Shown here piece by piece: positions 1-11,015 of a DNA stretch of 64,000 bases. Where the stretch lies: the NCBI GenBank assembly GCA_022560025.1, contig JAFISE010000153.1:1-64000 (forward strand). The letters are read 5' to 3'. A model generated the notes under the pieces. That model saw only the letters and a program-made list of their open reading frames with translations, was not told the DNA's origin and ran no database searches. The stretch's first letter is position 1, and every line of letters starts with the position of its first letter. The DNA is from Stagonosporopsis chrysanthemi. Lineage: Eukaryota > Ascomycota > Dothideomycetes > Pleosporales > Didymellaceae. The position numbers and the translations under genes were made by a program.

Positions 1-712
1 CTATCTCCTCGCGTAGTGGAGTTGGAGGGCTTCAAAGTGATCAAGATTGGTGGGGTGCGCGACTCGCTTGTATGCGCGACTCGCTTGTCAAACACGTTAC
101 TTAATGTCAATCTCTGATTGGCGTAAACCGACTTTTACGGCATCTCCAAGGGACTACATAGGAGTGTGGTCGAGTGTTCAAGTCATGAATTCACGCCGTA
201 CAAATTTGTTCATCGTTAGTATGAGCGAGAACTAGTTGACATGAGTATACGCTCGACTTGCAGCGAATTTTGTCCTTGACCACCCGCAACATCCCACCAT
301 CATGGATGCAGACCTGTAATTGCCAGCTATCGTCGACGACGAAGCCATGACTGCAAACAAGTCATATACAGAATCACGGAACGACATCTTGTTTGTAAGG
401 AATCTCTAATCTCCACTGCAAGTTTCGCTGATTGAGCAGACACCGTGTTGTTGCCCTTCTGTACCACGATCAGATGTGCGCAAGTTACTACGTTGTTCAG
501 TCTTTATGTGTTCTTGAGGGCCAGACTGAACTCTGCACTGCAGGGACTTGATTGTGTTCTTTCAATAAAGCACTTCTTCGCTTCGGCATCGCTGGATTCG
601 GAACATTGTCTCTGCAAAACGCTTTTGTTGACATAACAAAGCAATAACACTATCTGTAAGACCTTATAACCACTATCTTCTCTCTGCTGATATCATGCTT
701 TCTCCTCGGAGA
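1..712. other. Gene-free left edge
   Basis: I see no supported gene here. The only pattern is a short direct repeat near positions 56-88, where a 15-base unit (gcgcgactcgcttgt) occurs twice. The right part is the 3' flank of the transporter gene that ends at 713. Confidence 0.5.
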
Positions 713-2375
713 CTACAAGATGTATTTAAATAAAGGTGACTTGTCACCCAACTCAAGAAGCTGCCTGTCAGTGTACTTGCTCCTGATCTCATGTTCGTCC
801 AGTTTGGCCTTCTTGGAGTTGCCCCATTTGTAGGACGCTTCTAGCAAGAATGCGACAACGAATCCAGAGGCGCCGAAGGCGAGAGACAGACCAAAACCTG
901 TATTGTACTTGGGTTTCTCTGACTCAAGGTACATATAACTTCCTACCACACCGCCGATGTTGCCAACACAGATGTTGAAAGCGACACCAATAGCACGGCG
1001 AGAGCTAGGCGCTAGATTGTTGGCTGCCCAGGAGCTTCCAGCAGGTTGCACAGGGTAGATACCAATGCAAGTGAGGATGATGGCGAAGAAGGAAGGACCG
1101 AGGTTGGCGCGAAGGTTACCCTGGAAGCCTATGATGATTGAGTAACCAATAGCGATCAAAGACAGTGGAATGGCGACGAAAGGCAAGCGCCAGTAGAATC
1201 TGTCAGACAGACGGGCGAAAACGATTGAGCTGATGGCACCACAGACGTATGGTGGCACGGTCATGAGCTGAGCATTGGTGTTGCTGAAGCCCATGCCCTT
1301 GGTGATCGTAGGAAGAGTGAACTTTGTTCCATAGGAGCAAGCGGAGATACAAAGCAGAATATATGCTTGCATATAGAGCCTCCAGTTCGTCAGAACCATC
1401 TTCAAGTCGTGCCAGCGCAGCTTGTCCTCCTTCTCGTCGGCGAAGTTACCACCATCCTTGATGAATTTCTGCAGTTCCAGGAAGCGGATCTCATCTGGTT
1501 CGAGCCACCTACCACTCAAAGCTGGGGAGTCAATGAGCAGAAAGAAGCAAGAACCTCCAAGGATAACTGTGACGATGCCCTCAAGAATGAAAATCCAGCG
1601 CCAGCCCTCATAGCCTCCGACGCCGTCCATATTGGCGATAGCAGCAGCAAGGAGACCACTGAAGGCACCGGAGAGCGCTGAAGCACAATAAAAGTATGAA
1701 ATTCGTGTCGCCAGATCTTTGGGCATGTACCAGTAAGAGCATAAGTAGACGGCACCCGGAAAGAAACCAGCCCTAATGATGTGTCAGCTACAAAACCGGC
1801 GAATCGGCTGGCACATGCTTACTCAAAAACACCAAGAAGAATCCGAGTGGCCAACAGACCAGCGAAATCCTTAACAACACCCATACAGGTCATTATGATA
1901 CCCCATACGACGATCAGGATACCGAGGTAGACTGAAGGGCGCTTGAACTTCTTGAGAAGCATATTGCTCGGTACCTCGAGTAGAATGTATGGCACAAAGA
2001 AGACCGATAGAACAACGTTCCACTGAATGTTGCTGAGGCCTAGGTCTTCGACCATGCCCTCGATTTTGGCATTCTGCAAGTGGTGAATACAAGACTAGTG
2101 GAAGCCGTGTGCTATGCACTTACGCCAATGTTCGCTCTGTCGATATGAGAGATGAGGTAGAGGATAGCCAGCATAGGCACCAATCGGACGTCAACCTTGC
2201 GGATGACCTTCTTTCTCTTCTCCTCCGAATAATTGGTGTAGAAATCTGCATCCTCTGGATGGAGCCCAAGAACCTGGAAGTTGTCGATCTGAACGATCTG
2301 GTGCGGCTTTGCATCGTTGAGGGACTCCGATTTCTCATCAACGTACGAAATCTCATTTTTATCCAAGGCCGCCAT
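713..2375 (-). CDS. MFS transporter, Dal5/Tna1-like anion:cation symporter family
   Basis: Plasma-membrane carrier of the allantoate/nicotinate (Dal5, Tna1) branch of the major facilitator superfamily, which imports organic anions with protons. Three exons join in phase: 2375-2124, 2073-1823 and 1772-713, giving 520 residues, the usual length. Visible features are the hydrophilic N-terminus, the family signature HIDRANIGNAKIEG across the first junction, the EVPSN motif in the second helix pair, and about 12 hydrophobic segments. Introns are 50 nt with GTAAGT and GTAAGC donors. The gene is divergent from the reductase-gluconokinase gene and shares a 562-bp intergenic region with it, so joint regulation is plausible. 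The substrate cannot be read from sequence; a carboxylic acid that feeds the neighbouring carboxylate-activating enzyme is an inference only. Confidence 0.9.
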
Positions 2376-2937
2376 AATCTCTGGTCAATATTTGAAAACT
2401 CAAGTTATGATGTCAAGCGAGTATCAGCGGTCGAATGCCGTGCAAAGCTCGCTGGGTTGCTTGGGATGGGGGTTGTACAGTTTGTCCGGGAGCGATGATC
2501 TTATAGAGCTTGCGCGACCCGATGCAAGTAATGGACTGGGGTAAGTGGAGTTGACCATGCGGAGAACCCATGCGTTCGGACCTTCCCTAGCTTGCTCTGG
2601 GCCGACATGTGGAGGTGGACGTTGCCTCACAAGGACACGCTAGCCCTCGGGGCTTTGCATCGGCAACGAAGAGAACGCGGTAGCGCGCCGGATATTACGG
2701 ATTTCGTCATGGCGAGAAACGGCACCTGATCGAGAACTAATCAGATCAAAATCCGTCTTCTAGTCCGCTAATTAGTCTATGCAACTTCGCAGCCGATTTC
2801 TCCATACTTTCGTACTTGCCGGCTAGAGTGCAATTAGAACGCCTTCCATATTAAAAAGAGGCCTTCAGCCATCATGACTTCTTCAGCCAACTCGATCGTA
2901 TGCTACCTGCTGTTTGTTACAACAGTCTACCACAATT
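2376..2937. promoter_or_regulatory. Divergent promoter between MFS and reductase-kinase genes
   Basis: 562 bp separate the two start codons. An AT-rich TATA-like stretch (atattaaaaag, 2848-2858) lies 80 bp before the rightward start at 2938. A palindromic octamer CTAATTAG sits at 2768-2775. An ATG at 2874 opens a short upstream reading frame that runs to TGA at 3009-3011 and overlaps the main start out of frame. The layout is directly visible; co-regulation is inferred. Confidence 0.45.
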
Positions 2938-5900
2938 ATGGCGCCAGCACAGATAGCATTGCCCGCCACTCTTTCATCCACAACATCGAGAACCCTCACC
3001 GCGACTGTTGAGCGCATCGAGAAGGCCGACGATGCACCTATCCAGACAGTTGACGCTCTAATACGGCATCGAGCTCGTACCTTTCCCCATGCCACAATTG
3101 TCGCATACCCAAGCTCGGGAGTCGACTTTGTTGACTACTCGATGCAGCAGCTCGACGTGTTCGCCTACCGAGCCGCAAGGCACTATCAGACCTTCATACC
3201 TACTAGGCAAAGTTCAAAAACGAAGCCTGCTACCGTAGCGTTGCTTGGGCCCAGCAATTTCGAGTATGCCGTTACCATGCTCGCTCTTACCAAGCTCGGC
3301 CACACGGTGCTCTTCTTGTCTACGAGGATTTCACAACTGGCCATCGAGTCCCTGATTGAGACAACCGGTGCGACATATCTTTTGGCAGATGCACGGTTTC
3401 TACAAATCGCTGCCGATGTCCAGGCGAACATGTCATCAGTCTTTGTGGAGGAGATCGCGAAACAAGCTGTCTTCGACTTCCCGATCGAAGTACACGCCGA
3501 CACTCGCCTGGATCATCAGCTGGATCACAACATTGAAGCATCCAACAATGTATACATCATACACTCAAGTGGTAGGTGCTATCTCATGTATACACAAGTT
3601 CTCAACTAAATTTCTCGCAGGCTCCACTGGGCTGCCCAAGCCCATCTACCAGTCTCAAAAAAGCTGTATTGCTAATTACGGTACTCATATGAATATGAAA
3701 GCCTTTATAACATTGCCATTGTACCACAATCATGGCATCTGCAATTTTTTCCGAGCCATCTACTCTGGAAAGTCAATTCACGTCTACAACGCAGATCTGC
3801 CGCTTACGCAGCAGTATCTGATTTCGATATTGCGCAAACACAAGTTTGAAATCTTTTACGGTGTTCCCTACGCTTTGAAGCTGCTCGCAGAGACAGATGA
3901 GGGTATCACATTATTGCGACAGCTCAAAACTGTCATGTATGGTGGTAGCGCTTGCCCGGACACATTGGGTAATCTTCTTGTCGACAATGGCGTCAAGCTT
4001 GTTGGTCACTACGGAGCGTAAGTCGGTGAACTCCTTTGCAAAGGTAACATACTGACTCCAATGCAGCACCGAAGTCGGCCAGTTGATGACGTCCTTTCGC
4101 CCCGACAGCGACAAAGCTTGGAACTATGTTCGCGAATCACCAAAACTTCAGCCTTTCCTGAAATGGATCCCGCAAGGTCCAAATCTGTACGAGTGTACTG
4201 TACTGCCGGGATGGCCATCCAAAGTGGCATCCAATCGACCTGACGGCAGCTATGCTACAAAAGATCTCTTTGAGCCTCACCCAACGATCGAGAAGGCTTG
4301 GAAATACGTCGCACGTCTCGATGATACCATTGTGCTGGTGAATGGCGAGAAGTTTAATCCCGTCATGATGGAAGGAACGATTCGCTCGCACAAAGCTGTT
4401 ACGGAGACAGTGGTGTTTGGTACTGCTCGTCCGTACCTAGGTATGCTTGTTGTTCCGAGTCCGGCAACTCAAAACCTGTCAAGAGATGAAATCATCTATC
4501 AAATCTGGCCTGTAATCGAAGAGGCAAACCGGACAGCCGAAGCCTATGCCAGGATTACCAGACACATGATCCAGGTCTTGCCACACGATTGCCAGTTTCC
4601 CCGGACTGACAAGGGAAGCATTATCAGGCAAGCGTTTTACAAACAGTTTGCTCTAGATATAGAAAACGCATACGACTTGGCAGCGACGGCACAAGGGGAC
4701 AGGAAAGCATTTGAAATCCCTGAACTCGAGGCTTTCGTTCGCTCTGTTGTTACGAGGTATCTTCCGCAAGCAGAAGACATCGACCGAACTGCCGACTTCT
4801 TCTCGCTCGGACTAGACTCATTGCAGTCTATTCTCATCCGTACAGATATTCTCAAGGCTGTCGATGTTGGTAACAACAAGCTCGGCCAAAACGTAGTGTT
4901 TGAGTACCCTTCCATCGCCTCTCTGAGTGCACATCTGCACAGTCTGCGCACTGGAGCTACAGAGAAGCACATACCAGTCGAAGAAGCCATGCAAGATCTT
5001 CTCACCAAATACAGCAACTTCAAGCCTGTTCAGAAGCGAACAGTAGTTCTCACAGGTACTACTGGTTCACTCGGTGCCCATGTGCTTGCTCAACTAGTCG
5101 CACGCTCCGACATCGAGACCGTGCACTGTCTTGTCCGCGCAAAGAACAGCCAAGATGCCACACGACGTGTTACACAGTCGCTTCTTCAGCGCAAGATCTA
5201 CCACTCCCTACCTCTGGCGGCACGTAAGAAAATCAGCGCACTGCCTTCCGACTTTTCAGATGTTCATCTAGGCTTGTCCTCAACAACCTACGATGCAATT
5301 GCTGAGAAGGTGACCAACGTCATTCACTGCGCATGGGCCGTCAATTTCAATTTAGGCCTTCCGTCTTTCGAAAAGGACTGCATCGCCGGCGTGAACCATC
5401 TCATCAGTCTTTGTCTCGCAAGCTCCGCGAAGGGTAACGCGACCTTTGACTTCTGCTCCTCCGTCAGTACCGTCGCTCGATGCCCAGAGCTGGCGACACC
5501 CGAGCAAGTCTCGCAATTCGAATGGGCTCAGGCAATGGGCTACGCGCAGAGTAAGTGTGTCGCAGAGAACATCTGTGTCGCAGCTGCGCAAAAGACGGGA
5601 GTCAAAGCCAGGGTCCTTAGAGTTGGACAAATCGTCGCTGATACTGTTCATGGCGTCTGGAACAAAGATGAGGCTATCCCTCTCATGATTCAATCAGCGC
5701 TCACGATTGGAGCCCTTCCCAGACTACAAGAATCACCTAGCTGGACACCAGTCGACGTCATTGCTCAAGCCGTTTCCGAGATTTCTCTTAGCAACGCTGA
5801 AACAATCGTCGCAAATGTCACCAACGCGAAGACCTTCTCGTGGATAAATGACCTTCTCCCTGCATTGCGACAAGCTGGCGTAAAGTTCGACGAGGTGGAA

Positions 5901-6689
5901 CCAAAAGAGTGGGTTGAGCGTCTGCGCAACTCAAACAACGACGTAGTTGCCAACCCTACTTTCAAGCTTGTTGAGTTCTTTGCTTCTAAGTACGATAAAG
6001 ACACATTTGGCCCATCGAGGACCTACGACACTGCAGTTGCGCGTGCGTGGTCGCCTGCTCTTGAGAATGCGCCAGCACTTGATAACGCTTTCGTTAAGAC
6101 CTTCGTCACTCAGTTCATGTCAAATGCTTGGAAGAATCCCTCGACTGGCACTGTGGAGAGTGCAAAACAGGTTATCGTTGTGGCCGGACCCTGCGGTAGT
6201 GGTAAGTCCACAGTCGCAAAACGTCTCAGCGCCAATCTCAAGGCACCATTTATTGAAGGTGATGAATTGCACTCTTTCAACGCCGTTGAGCAGATGGCCT
6301 CTGGAGTCCCACTTGGAGACGACGACCGTGCACCTTGGCTTGACAGACTGAGCAAGCGCGCTCTCGAGACGGTCATTGAGTTGGGTTACGAAACGGTCAT
6401 CGTGTCGTGTTCAGCGCTGAAGAAGCAGTACCGCGACAAGTTCCGCGCCATGAAGCAGAAAGGTGTGAATGTTCTATTTTTGGATCTTCAGGCTGAGCAG
6501 GAAGAGCTTGTCAGACGGATGCAGAGCCGGGACCCTCATTACATGAAGCCCGAGATGGTTGATAGCCAGCTTGCTATTTATGGCGCGCCATCTGTGGAGG
6601 AGGTGGATGTCTTGCCCATCAATGCTGGCAAGGGAGTCGAAGATGTCGTTGGGGAGGTCGAGGCCCTCTTAAGAATAGTTGGTATCTAG
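2938..6689 (+). CDS. NRPS-like adenylation-carrier-reductase with fused C-terminal gluconokinase
   Basis: Three exons (2938-3571, 3621-4017, 4067-6689; both introns 49 nt) encode 1217 residues. Domains in order: AMP-binding adenylation domain (about 1-560) with HSSGSTGLPKP formed across the first intron, YGATEVG across the second, ARLDDTIVLVNGEK and the catalytic-lysine region PRTDKGS; carrier domain with LGLDSLQS (Ser595 as phosphopantetheine site); thioester-reductase domain (NAD-binding 4) with TGTTGSLG near 673 and YAQSK. From about 1043 to the end follows a full gluconokinase-type kinase with P-loop GPCGSGKST, EGDELHS, PLGDDDRAPWL and SCSALKKQYR. By family knowledge the first three domains activate a carboxylic acid and reduce it to an aldehyde or alcohol; the kinase family phosphorylates gluconate with ATP. 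No stop or intron separates the parts. The physiological substrate is unknown. I chose ATG 2938 because it is the first in-frame ATG. Confidence 0.9.
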
Positions 6690-7110
6690 ACTACACGTAT
6701 TCACGCCACTGGGTCGGGTACAATCAGTTGGATGAGCACAGCATGATGGTGCCATCTTATTCTTTATTAAAATTCTTCTTTTTTGAGTCAGTATGACATC
6801 ATTTCCTTCATGTGAAAGCGAAGTAGTTGTCCAGGGGATCTTATCAGATGTGGACCTAATATCTAGAGTCTTGTGGCCACTTCAAAGATGTTCAATCAAT
6901 GCGATAGCCATCATCCACAACTCCGTAGATCCAAATGATGTGTCTAAGTCCGGTTTGCGCGTCACACATCCAAACCAGCAATAAGTGTCTCCTTCTGTGC
7001 TGTATTGTCCTCCCGGCCGCACATATCGCTCCACGGAAGGAATATCATCAGGTCATCCATACGGTCAACATGATCGAATCCCCAGTGTGGAATTATTTAC
7101 TTCGCCCTAA
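6690..7110. other. Intergenic stretch after reductase-kinase gene
   Basis: 3' flank of the preceding gene. No supported gene; only short random reading frames are present before the eroded frame that begins near 7111. Confidence 0.5.
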
Positions 7111-7476
7111 GCAAAGTATTGCAGCTCTTCTGCATCTTGGCAAGCGTACAATAAGATTGTTCACAGTCTCGAAGATGGACTGGTGGTACTGAGACGCGGA
7201 GGCGACAAGCGCCGAATCACAGCAGAAGCTTTGAATGCAACTCAAGCGAGCGTGTATAGTGGCTCCCACTTCTTGTAACCCTATTTTGAACACCGGACTA
7301 TCCAAGACGAGATCTCGCAGCAGCCAGCGTGGGATGAAATTGCGTGGCCTCACCTCGCATTGAGGGCTAACATCGAGGCGAGCTTGCATGCTGTCAGCAA
7401 TCATCTCGAGCAGTGTTTTGGTTCTTCATTGGTCACCAACGGGTGTAAGATATTGATGCTCCACGAGCATGCATAA
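7111..7476 (+). pseudogene. Eroded reading frame of unknown family
   Basis: A frame running from 7111 to a TAA at 7474-7476 has protein-like composition on both sides of one internal TAA at 7276-7278. Before the stop I read SWQAYNKIVHSLEDGLVVL, after it PYFEHRTIQDEIS and AWPHLALRANIEASLHAV. A single C-to-T change (CAA to TAA, giving Q in HFL-Q-PYFE) would explain the stop, as at other decayed loci in this window. A second TAA bounds the frame at 7108-7110. I do not recognise the family and there is no obvious start codon, so this is probably a fragment. It could still be chance open sequence. Confidence 0.35.
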
Positions 7477-8370
7477 TGGTTGAGTTTTGTGAAGTTTCTA
7501 TTTGATTCTGAGAGAAGATTGGTAATGGTCTTCCTTTCAAGCTTGCCATGACGGGCTTTCACTGATGCTACGCCACTCCTCCAAGACCATTTGCCCTCAC
7601 AAGTTACGAGTTGAAAGCTACTCCAAATGCATCACTCAAAGAGGCTTGGTCGTCCAGTCGCGGACGATGTCTTGAATAACGCCATCAACAACGCTTGCGA
7701 CGTCATATCGCTCAAAGTTCTTGCTCATCGCTTCGGCTTTGTGCTTGTGGGATACGTCGGCCAAAACCTGTTCAATACCAGCGCGAATTTTCTCCAAGCC
7801 GGGACTTCGGCCACCGACATGTACACCGACACCAGACCACTGTACAATTGCATTGGTGACGGCTTTGTCCTGGCCTTCACCACCAACAACAAGAGGTACG
7901 CCGTGCTCAAGTGCTTTGATGACGGCGCCATAACCACCATTGTTGACCAGAACATCGACCTATATTTTGCCAGTGAGCCAATTTGTCTCACAGCTGGAAA
8001 CCGTCTTACCATTCGCAGCAGCAAATCATAAGGCACAAATTTCGCAACGCATGCATTGTGCGGCACCACAAGGTTTTTCACGTCGGATGGCCCAACCGCA
8101 ACAGTGGTCGCGATGACTATCACATCTTCTCTGTGCTTCATCGCTTCCAACGTGGGTAGCACGAGATTGTTCAGGTCGGTCTCTACAGTCCCTTGACTAA
8201 CTGCGACAATCCTCTTTCCTTGTCTTTTTGCTTCCACTACCTCGCTCCACCAGCTTGGTAGATCCGTAATATCGGCATCTCTCTTCTTGGTGTTTTTCAA
8301 GGCACCGAAGTAATGAACTGCAGGTCGAATGTCCCTGCGAGGAAACTCGAACTCTGGCACTCCCAGCAAC

Positions 8371-8411
8371 AGAATGCGATCTGTCACAGAATGCGATCTG
8401 TCACAGAATGC
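8371..8411 (-). repeat. 17-bp tandem duplication (2.4 copies) inside the glycosyltransferase
   Basis: The unit agaatgcgatctgtcac occurs at 8371-8387 and 8388-8404, followed by its first seven bases. Removing one unit restores a continuous frame (MHSVTDRILLLGVP on the minus strand). 17 is not a multiple of three, so the duplication shifts the frame. Replication slippage over the partial repeat is the simple explanation. Confidence 0.9.
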
Positions 8412-8548
8412 ATTGAATCCATGAGATATCGGCCTGTGTGAGCTCCGTGTTCTTGCAAAGCTTGCCAGTACCATTTGCTAAGCGTGAGAGTCTTATAGTC
8501 TTTTTGTTGATCTGAGATGGCTTGCCGATGTACAGCCCCTGCGTCTAA

Positions 8549-8732
8549 TGTAACTGCGTAAGCAGTGTCAAGTGGGTGCTGCGGGTCAACGCTTGTATTG
8601 CTATCTGTTCTCGTGTTGTGATGATATGATGTTCGTCTACAGGAGCCCTCAGCTCAGAGGTAAGTGCACTTGCCCACACCGGGCAGTGCCTGCTACAATA
8701 GAATATCATGTGATCTATGCCACGTGGTTACA
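8549..8732. mobile_element. Solo LTR copy 1 (184 bp) with 5-bp target duplication
   Basis: The element starts TGTAAC and ends GTTACA, and is flanked by identical TCTAA at 8544-8548 and 8733-8737. TG...CA ends plus a 5-bp duplication are the hallmarks of an LTR retrotransposon end. No internal retrotransposon sequence is present, so it is a solo LTR. The same 184-bp sequence occurs at 49877-50060 with four mismatches. It splits the glycosyltransferase coding region. A short MITE is a less likely alternative. Confidence 0.8.
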
Positions 8733-9385
8733 TCTAAGCCAGTGTGTGGCGCTTTGCCCACATAGAAGGGGTAGCTGTCGTTTGAATTCAGTGTTAATGG
8801 GTGGCAACTGACGACGACACTTGCGTCCGGCTTGATTCCAGGAGCACCAAGCAGAACAGGATGGTGGCCGATGACCGGGGTATCGAAGAGGGAGATTAAT
8901 GGCTTGCTGTCGCCATACATCTCCCGAAATTCGCGAAAGACTTCCTGCAGAGTCTCATGTCCTGGTCTCATACTGTCAACGAGCGTAACTTTCATGATAA
9001 ATAGCTCTTATTCTAAGCCCGGTGGCTTCGATATGTAGGTTTTATAATCTTCCGCGCTCATCTTGTCATCACCACCAACGAATGGATGGAAGGCGATCCG
9101 AGGGTGAAGGTTTTGAACATCTCTTTCGAATATTCGACCGGTGATGAAGATGATGGGATGGCCAAGCTCCGCAAGAACAACTGCAAGCTTGGCGGTTTTC
9201 TCGTAATGCGACCAATGCGTGACGGCAGAGACGACTATTGGCGTTTCCGAACGATCAAGAAGCTTTCCAGCGAAGAAACCTGTAAACTTCGACTGTTACA
9301 GATAGCCGGGCAGATAGAATTGCAATGCGATCAGGGCAAAAATTGGCACGATTGCCAAAAGTAGAATTCGCTGGGTCAACGCCAT

Positions 9386-10133
9386 GTTGCAATGTGGGGT
9401 CGTTGAAAATGAAACCTTAGCCGGATTCAATCTACGACAATACTTCCTCCTTATGCCACTTATCCATGCTTACTGACAGTAGTGCTCACCGTAGGAAAGG
9501 GTTAATAACGCAACGTAAAGCTGCTGTGGGCCTAGCGCTGACTGCATCTCATTTATCGCTCGAAGAGAGGCCATGAAACTGAACATCATGGTCACGGCTT
9601 ACGCTTAGCATCTATCACATGAGTATTGGCTATGTTTCCCCTGCATGTACTACAGTATTACAGGAAAATCGATGCTGCGGGAGATCTCAGTAGGGGTCCT
9701 GGGACTGAAGCTGGACGTGTGTGGATGACTGTATAAGTAAGAAAGCAGTACATTACAGTTTCAAACGGTTATATAATCACGTAGCGAAGCAGGGAGAGCT
9801 TAACATTGAGCAGGCAGCTGGTACTCGACGGTTGAAATGATTAGCGTGAAGCCGTGACTAAATGCAGCTACCCCAACCTCGTTATGTGCCTGAGACTCCA
9901 CGACGTAAACAATTCGTTTTGGATGACCATGCTAATTATACTGACAGCTGTTTCACTGGGCAAATACAGCGTGAGCTTCGCGATGTCTATGGGTGGTCTT
10001 TCACTGTAGAGCCTTATCCATACTGTCTTGATGATTGACGCAGCTGTCTTGCATATCACTTGTACCACCCTTTCCACCTCAGCAATACGCCCCAAATCAT
10101 TTGGACTTCATCATCAACAACTAATACTCCAGT
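9386..10133. other. Intergenic, nothing recognised
   Basis: 748 bp upstream of both the glycosyltransferase pseudogene and the F-box-like gene. No coding or repeat structure that I can support. Confidence 0.5.
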
Positions 10134-11015
10134 ATGGCCGCTGCAAACATACCTGACCCGCGCACCGTCATGCATGTACGCCCTATTCATCGCCAGCCGC
10201 AAAGCCCCTTTCTCCACCTTGCAATCGAGCTGCGCCTACATGTCTGCAGCTATCTAACATTCACCCTCGACACCGCCGATTGGTACGGCGCCTATCTCTC
10301 CTGTAGCCAACTTCAGTCCGACATGCAGGACAAACTACGCCATGACATACACCTCACCAACCTCTCCCTCACTCTCTCCGAAAGGGAGAAATCCCTTCTC
10401 CCACAACTTTACGGCAGCCTTCGCACCGTACGTATCATCCTTCCCATCACCGCAGGCTATCCTCTCGCGTTGCGTTCCCTCTACGCGCTGCCTCTGAAGG
10501 AGCTGCGCGTCGTATTTTCCAGCGGGCCAAAGGGCCACTTGCCTTCATCCTGGCTCCCTGAACATCAAGGATGTCTTTGCCCCATCGAGAAACCTTACGG
10601 GGATTTGAAGTCAGTATTCCCTCCATTCCTGCCCACGGAGCGCTCTTTGGCCAGAAAGGAGCCCGCTGTTGGCGTGACTGTGAACTGCAAGAAGATCATG
10701 CTTACGCTCGGGCACTTTGCGGACGTGCCGGGTGGGAGGACTAAGGCGACGAGTTATGAAAATATCTTGCCGGGCACTGATGTGAAGTATGAGTTTACGG
10801 TTGTGCAGGACAAAGATGAGAAGCAGGTAGAGAGGTCGTTTCGGTTCATGAAGGGGTTCAAGCTCGGAGTGAGTAAGCCTGCTGCCGCCGCTGCTGCTGC
10901 TACTACTTCCAATCCTGCCACTACTGCCACTACTACTGCTGTTGTCCCTGCGACAATTACTGTCTCTGTTGGAGTACTGTTGCTGCTGCTGTTCTTGCAT
11001 CATCGGTCTCTTTAA
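10134..11015 (+). CDS. Orphan protein with F-box-like N-terminus and Ala/Thr triplet-repeat tail
   Basis: Single exon, 293 residues. Around residues 25-42 the segment FLHLAIELRLHVCSYL resembles the LPxEIRxxIYxYL core of F-box-like motifs common in fungal orphan proteins, which would suggest a role in ubiquitin ligase substrate binding. The middle has no family I know. The tail (about 247-275) is a run of Ala and Thr encoded by GCN and ACT triplets, and the last 20 residues are a hydrophobic segment (VSVGVLLLLLFLHH). The triplet run is prone to length change. Start 10134 is the first ATG of the frame. The F-box reading is weak because the motif is short; a species-specific orphan is equally possible. 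Confidence 0.6.
   Translation: MAAANIPDPRTVMHVRPIHRQPQSPFLHLAIELRLHVCSYLTFTLDTADWYGAYLSCSQLQSDMQDKLRHDIHLTNLSLTLSEREKSLLPQLYGSLRTVRIILPITAGYPLALRSLYALPLKELRVVFSSGPKGHLPSSWLPEHQGCLCPIEKPYGDLKSVFPPFLPTERSLARKEPAVGVTVNCKKIMLTLGHFADVPGGRTKATSYENILPGTDVKYEFTVVQDKDEKQVERSFRFMKGFKLGVSKPAAAAAAATTSNPATTATTTAVVPATITVSVGVLLLLLFLHHRSL

Larger units (their letters stand above)
7636..9385 (-). pseudogene. UDP-glycosyltransferase pseudogene (fungal GT1-like), multiply broken
   Basis: Read from ATG 9385 leftward, one frame gives an N-terminal hydrophobic anchor, then VVSAVTHWSHYEKTAKLA and LGHPIIFITGR typical of glycosyltransferase N-domains. The C-terminal part (exon 7959-7636 after a 50-nt intron, 7960-8009) carries VLVNNGGYGAVIKALEHGVP and GGEGQDKAVTNA, the nucleotide-sugar binding region. 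Family members transfer sugar from UDP-glucose to small molecules or sterols. The gene is dead by several visible lesions: TAA at 9298-9296 (codon 30), TAA at 9010-9008 (codon 126), a 184-bp solo LTR at 8549-8732 after HTGL, and a 17-bp tandem duplication at 8371-8404 that shifts the frame. Both stops are explained by CAA to TAA changes. Ignoring the insertions, the flanking frames rejoin exactly. Confidence 0.85.

Noticed and set aside
8549..8732. Reading the 184-bp repeat as a DNA-transposon MITE
   Set aside because: The TG...CA ends and exact 5-bp target duplications at both copies fit a solo LTR better; the inverted ends beyond six bases are imperfect.
713..9385. Calling the left end a secondary-metabolite gene cluster
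   Set aside because: Only a transporter, one NRPS-like enzyme and a dead glycosyltransferase are present; no regulator or further tailoring genes, so the term is not justified.
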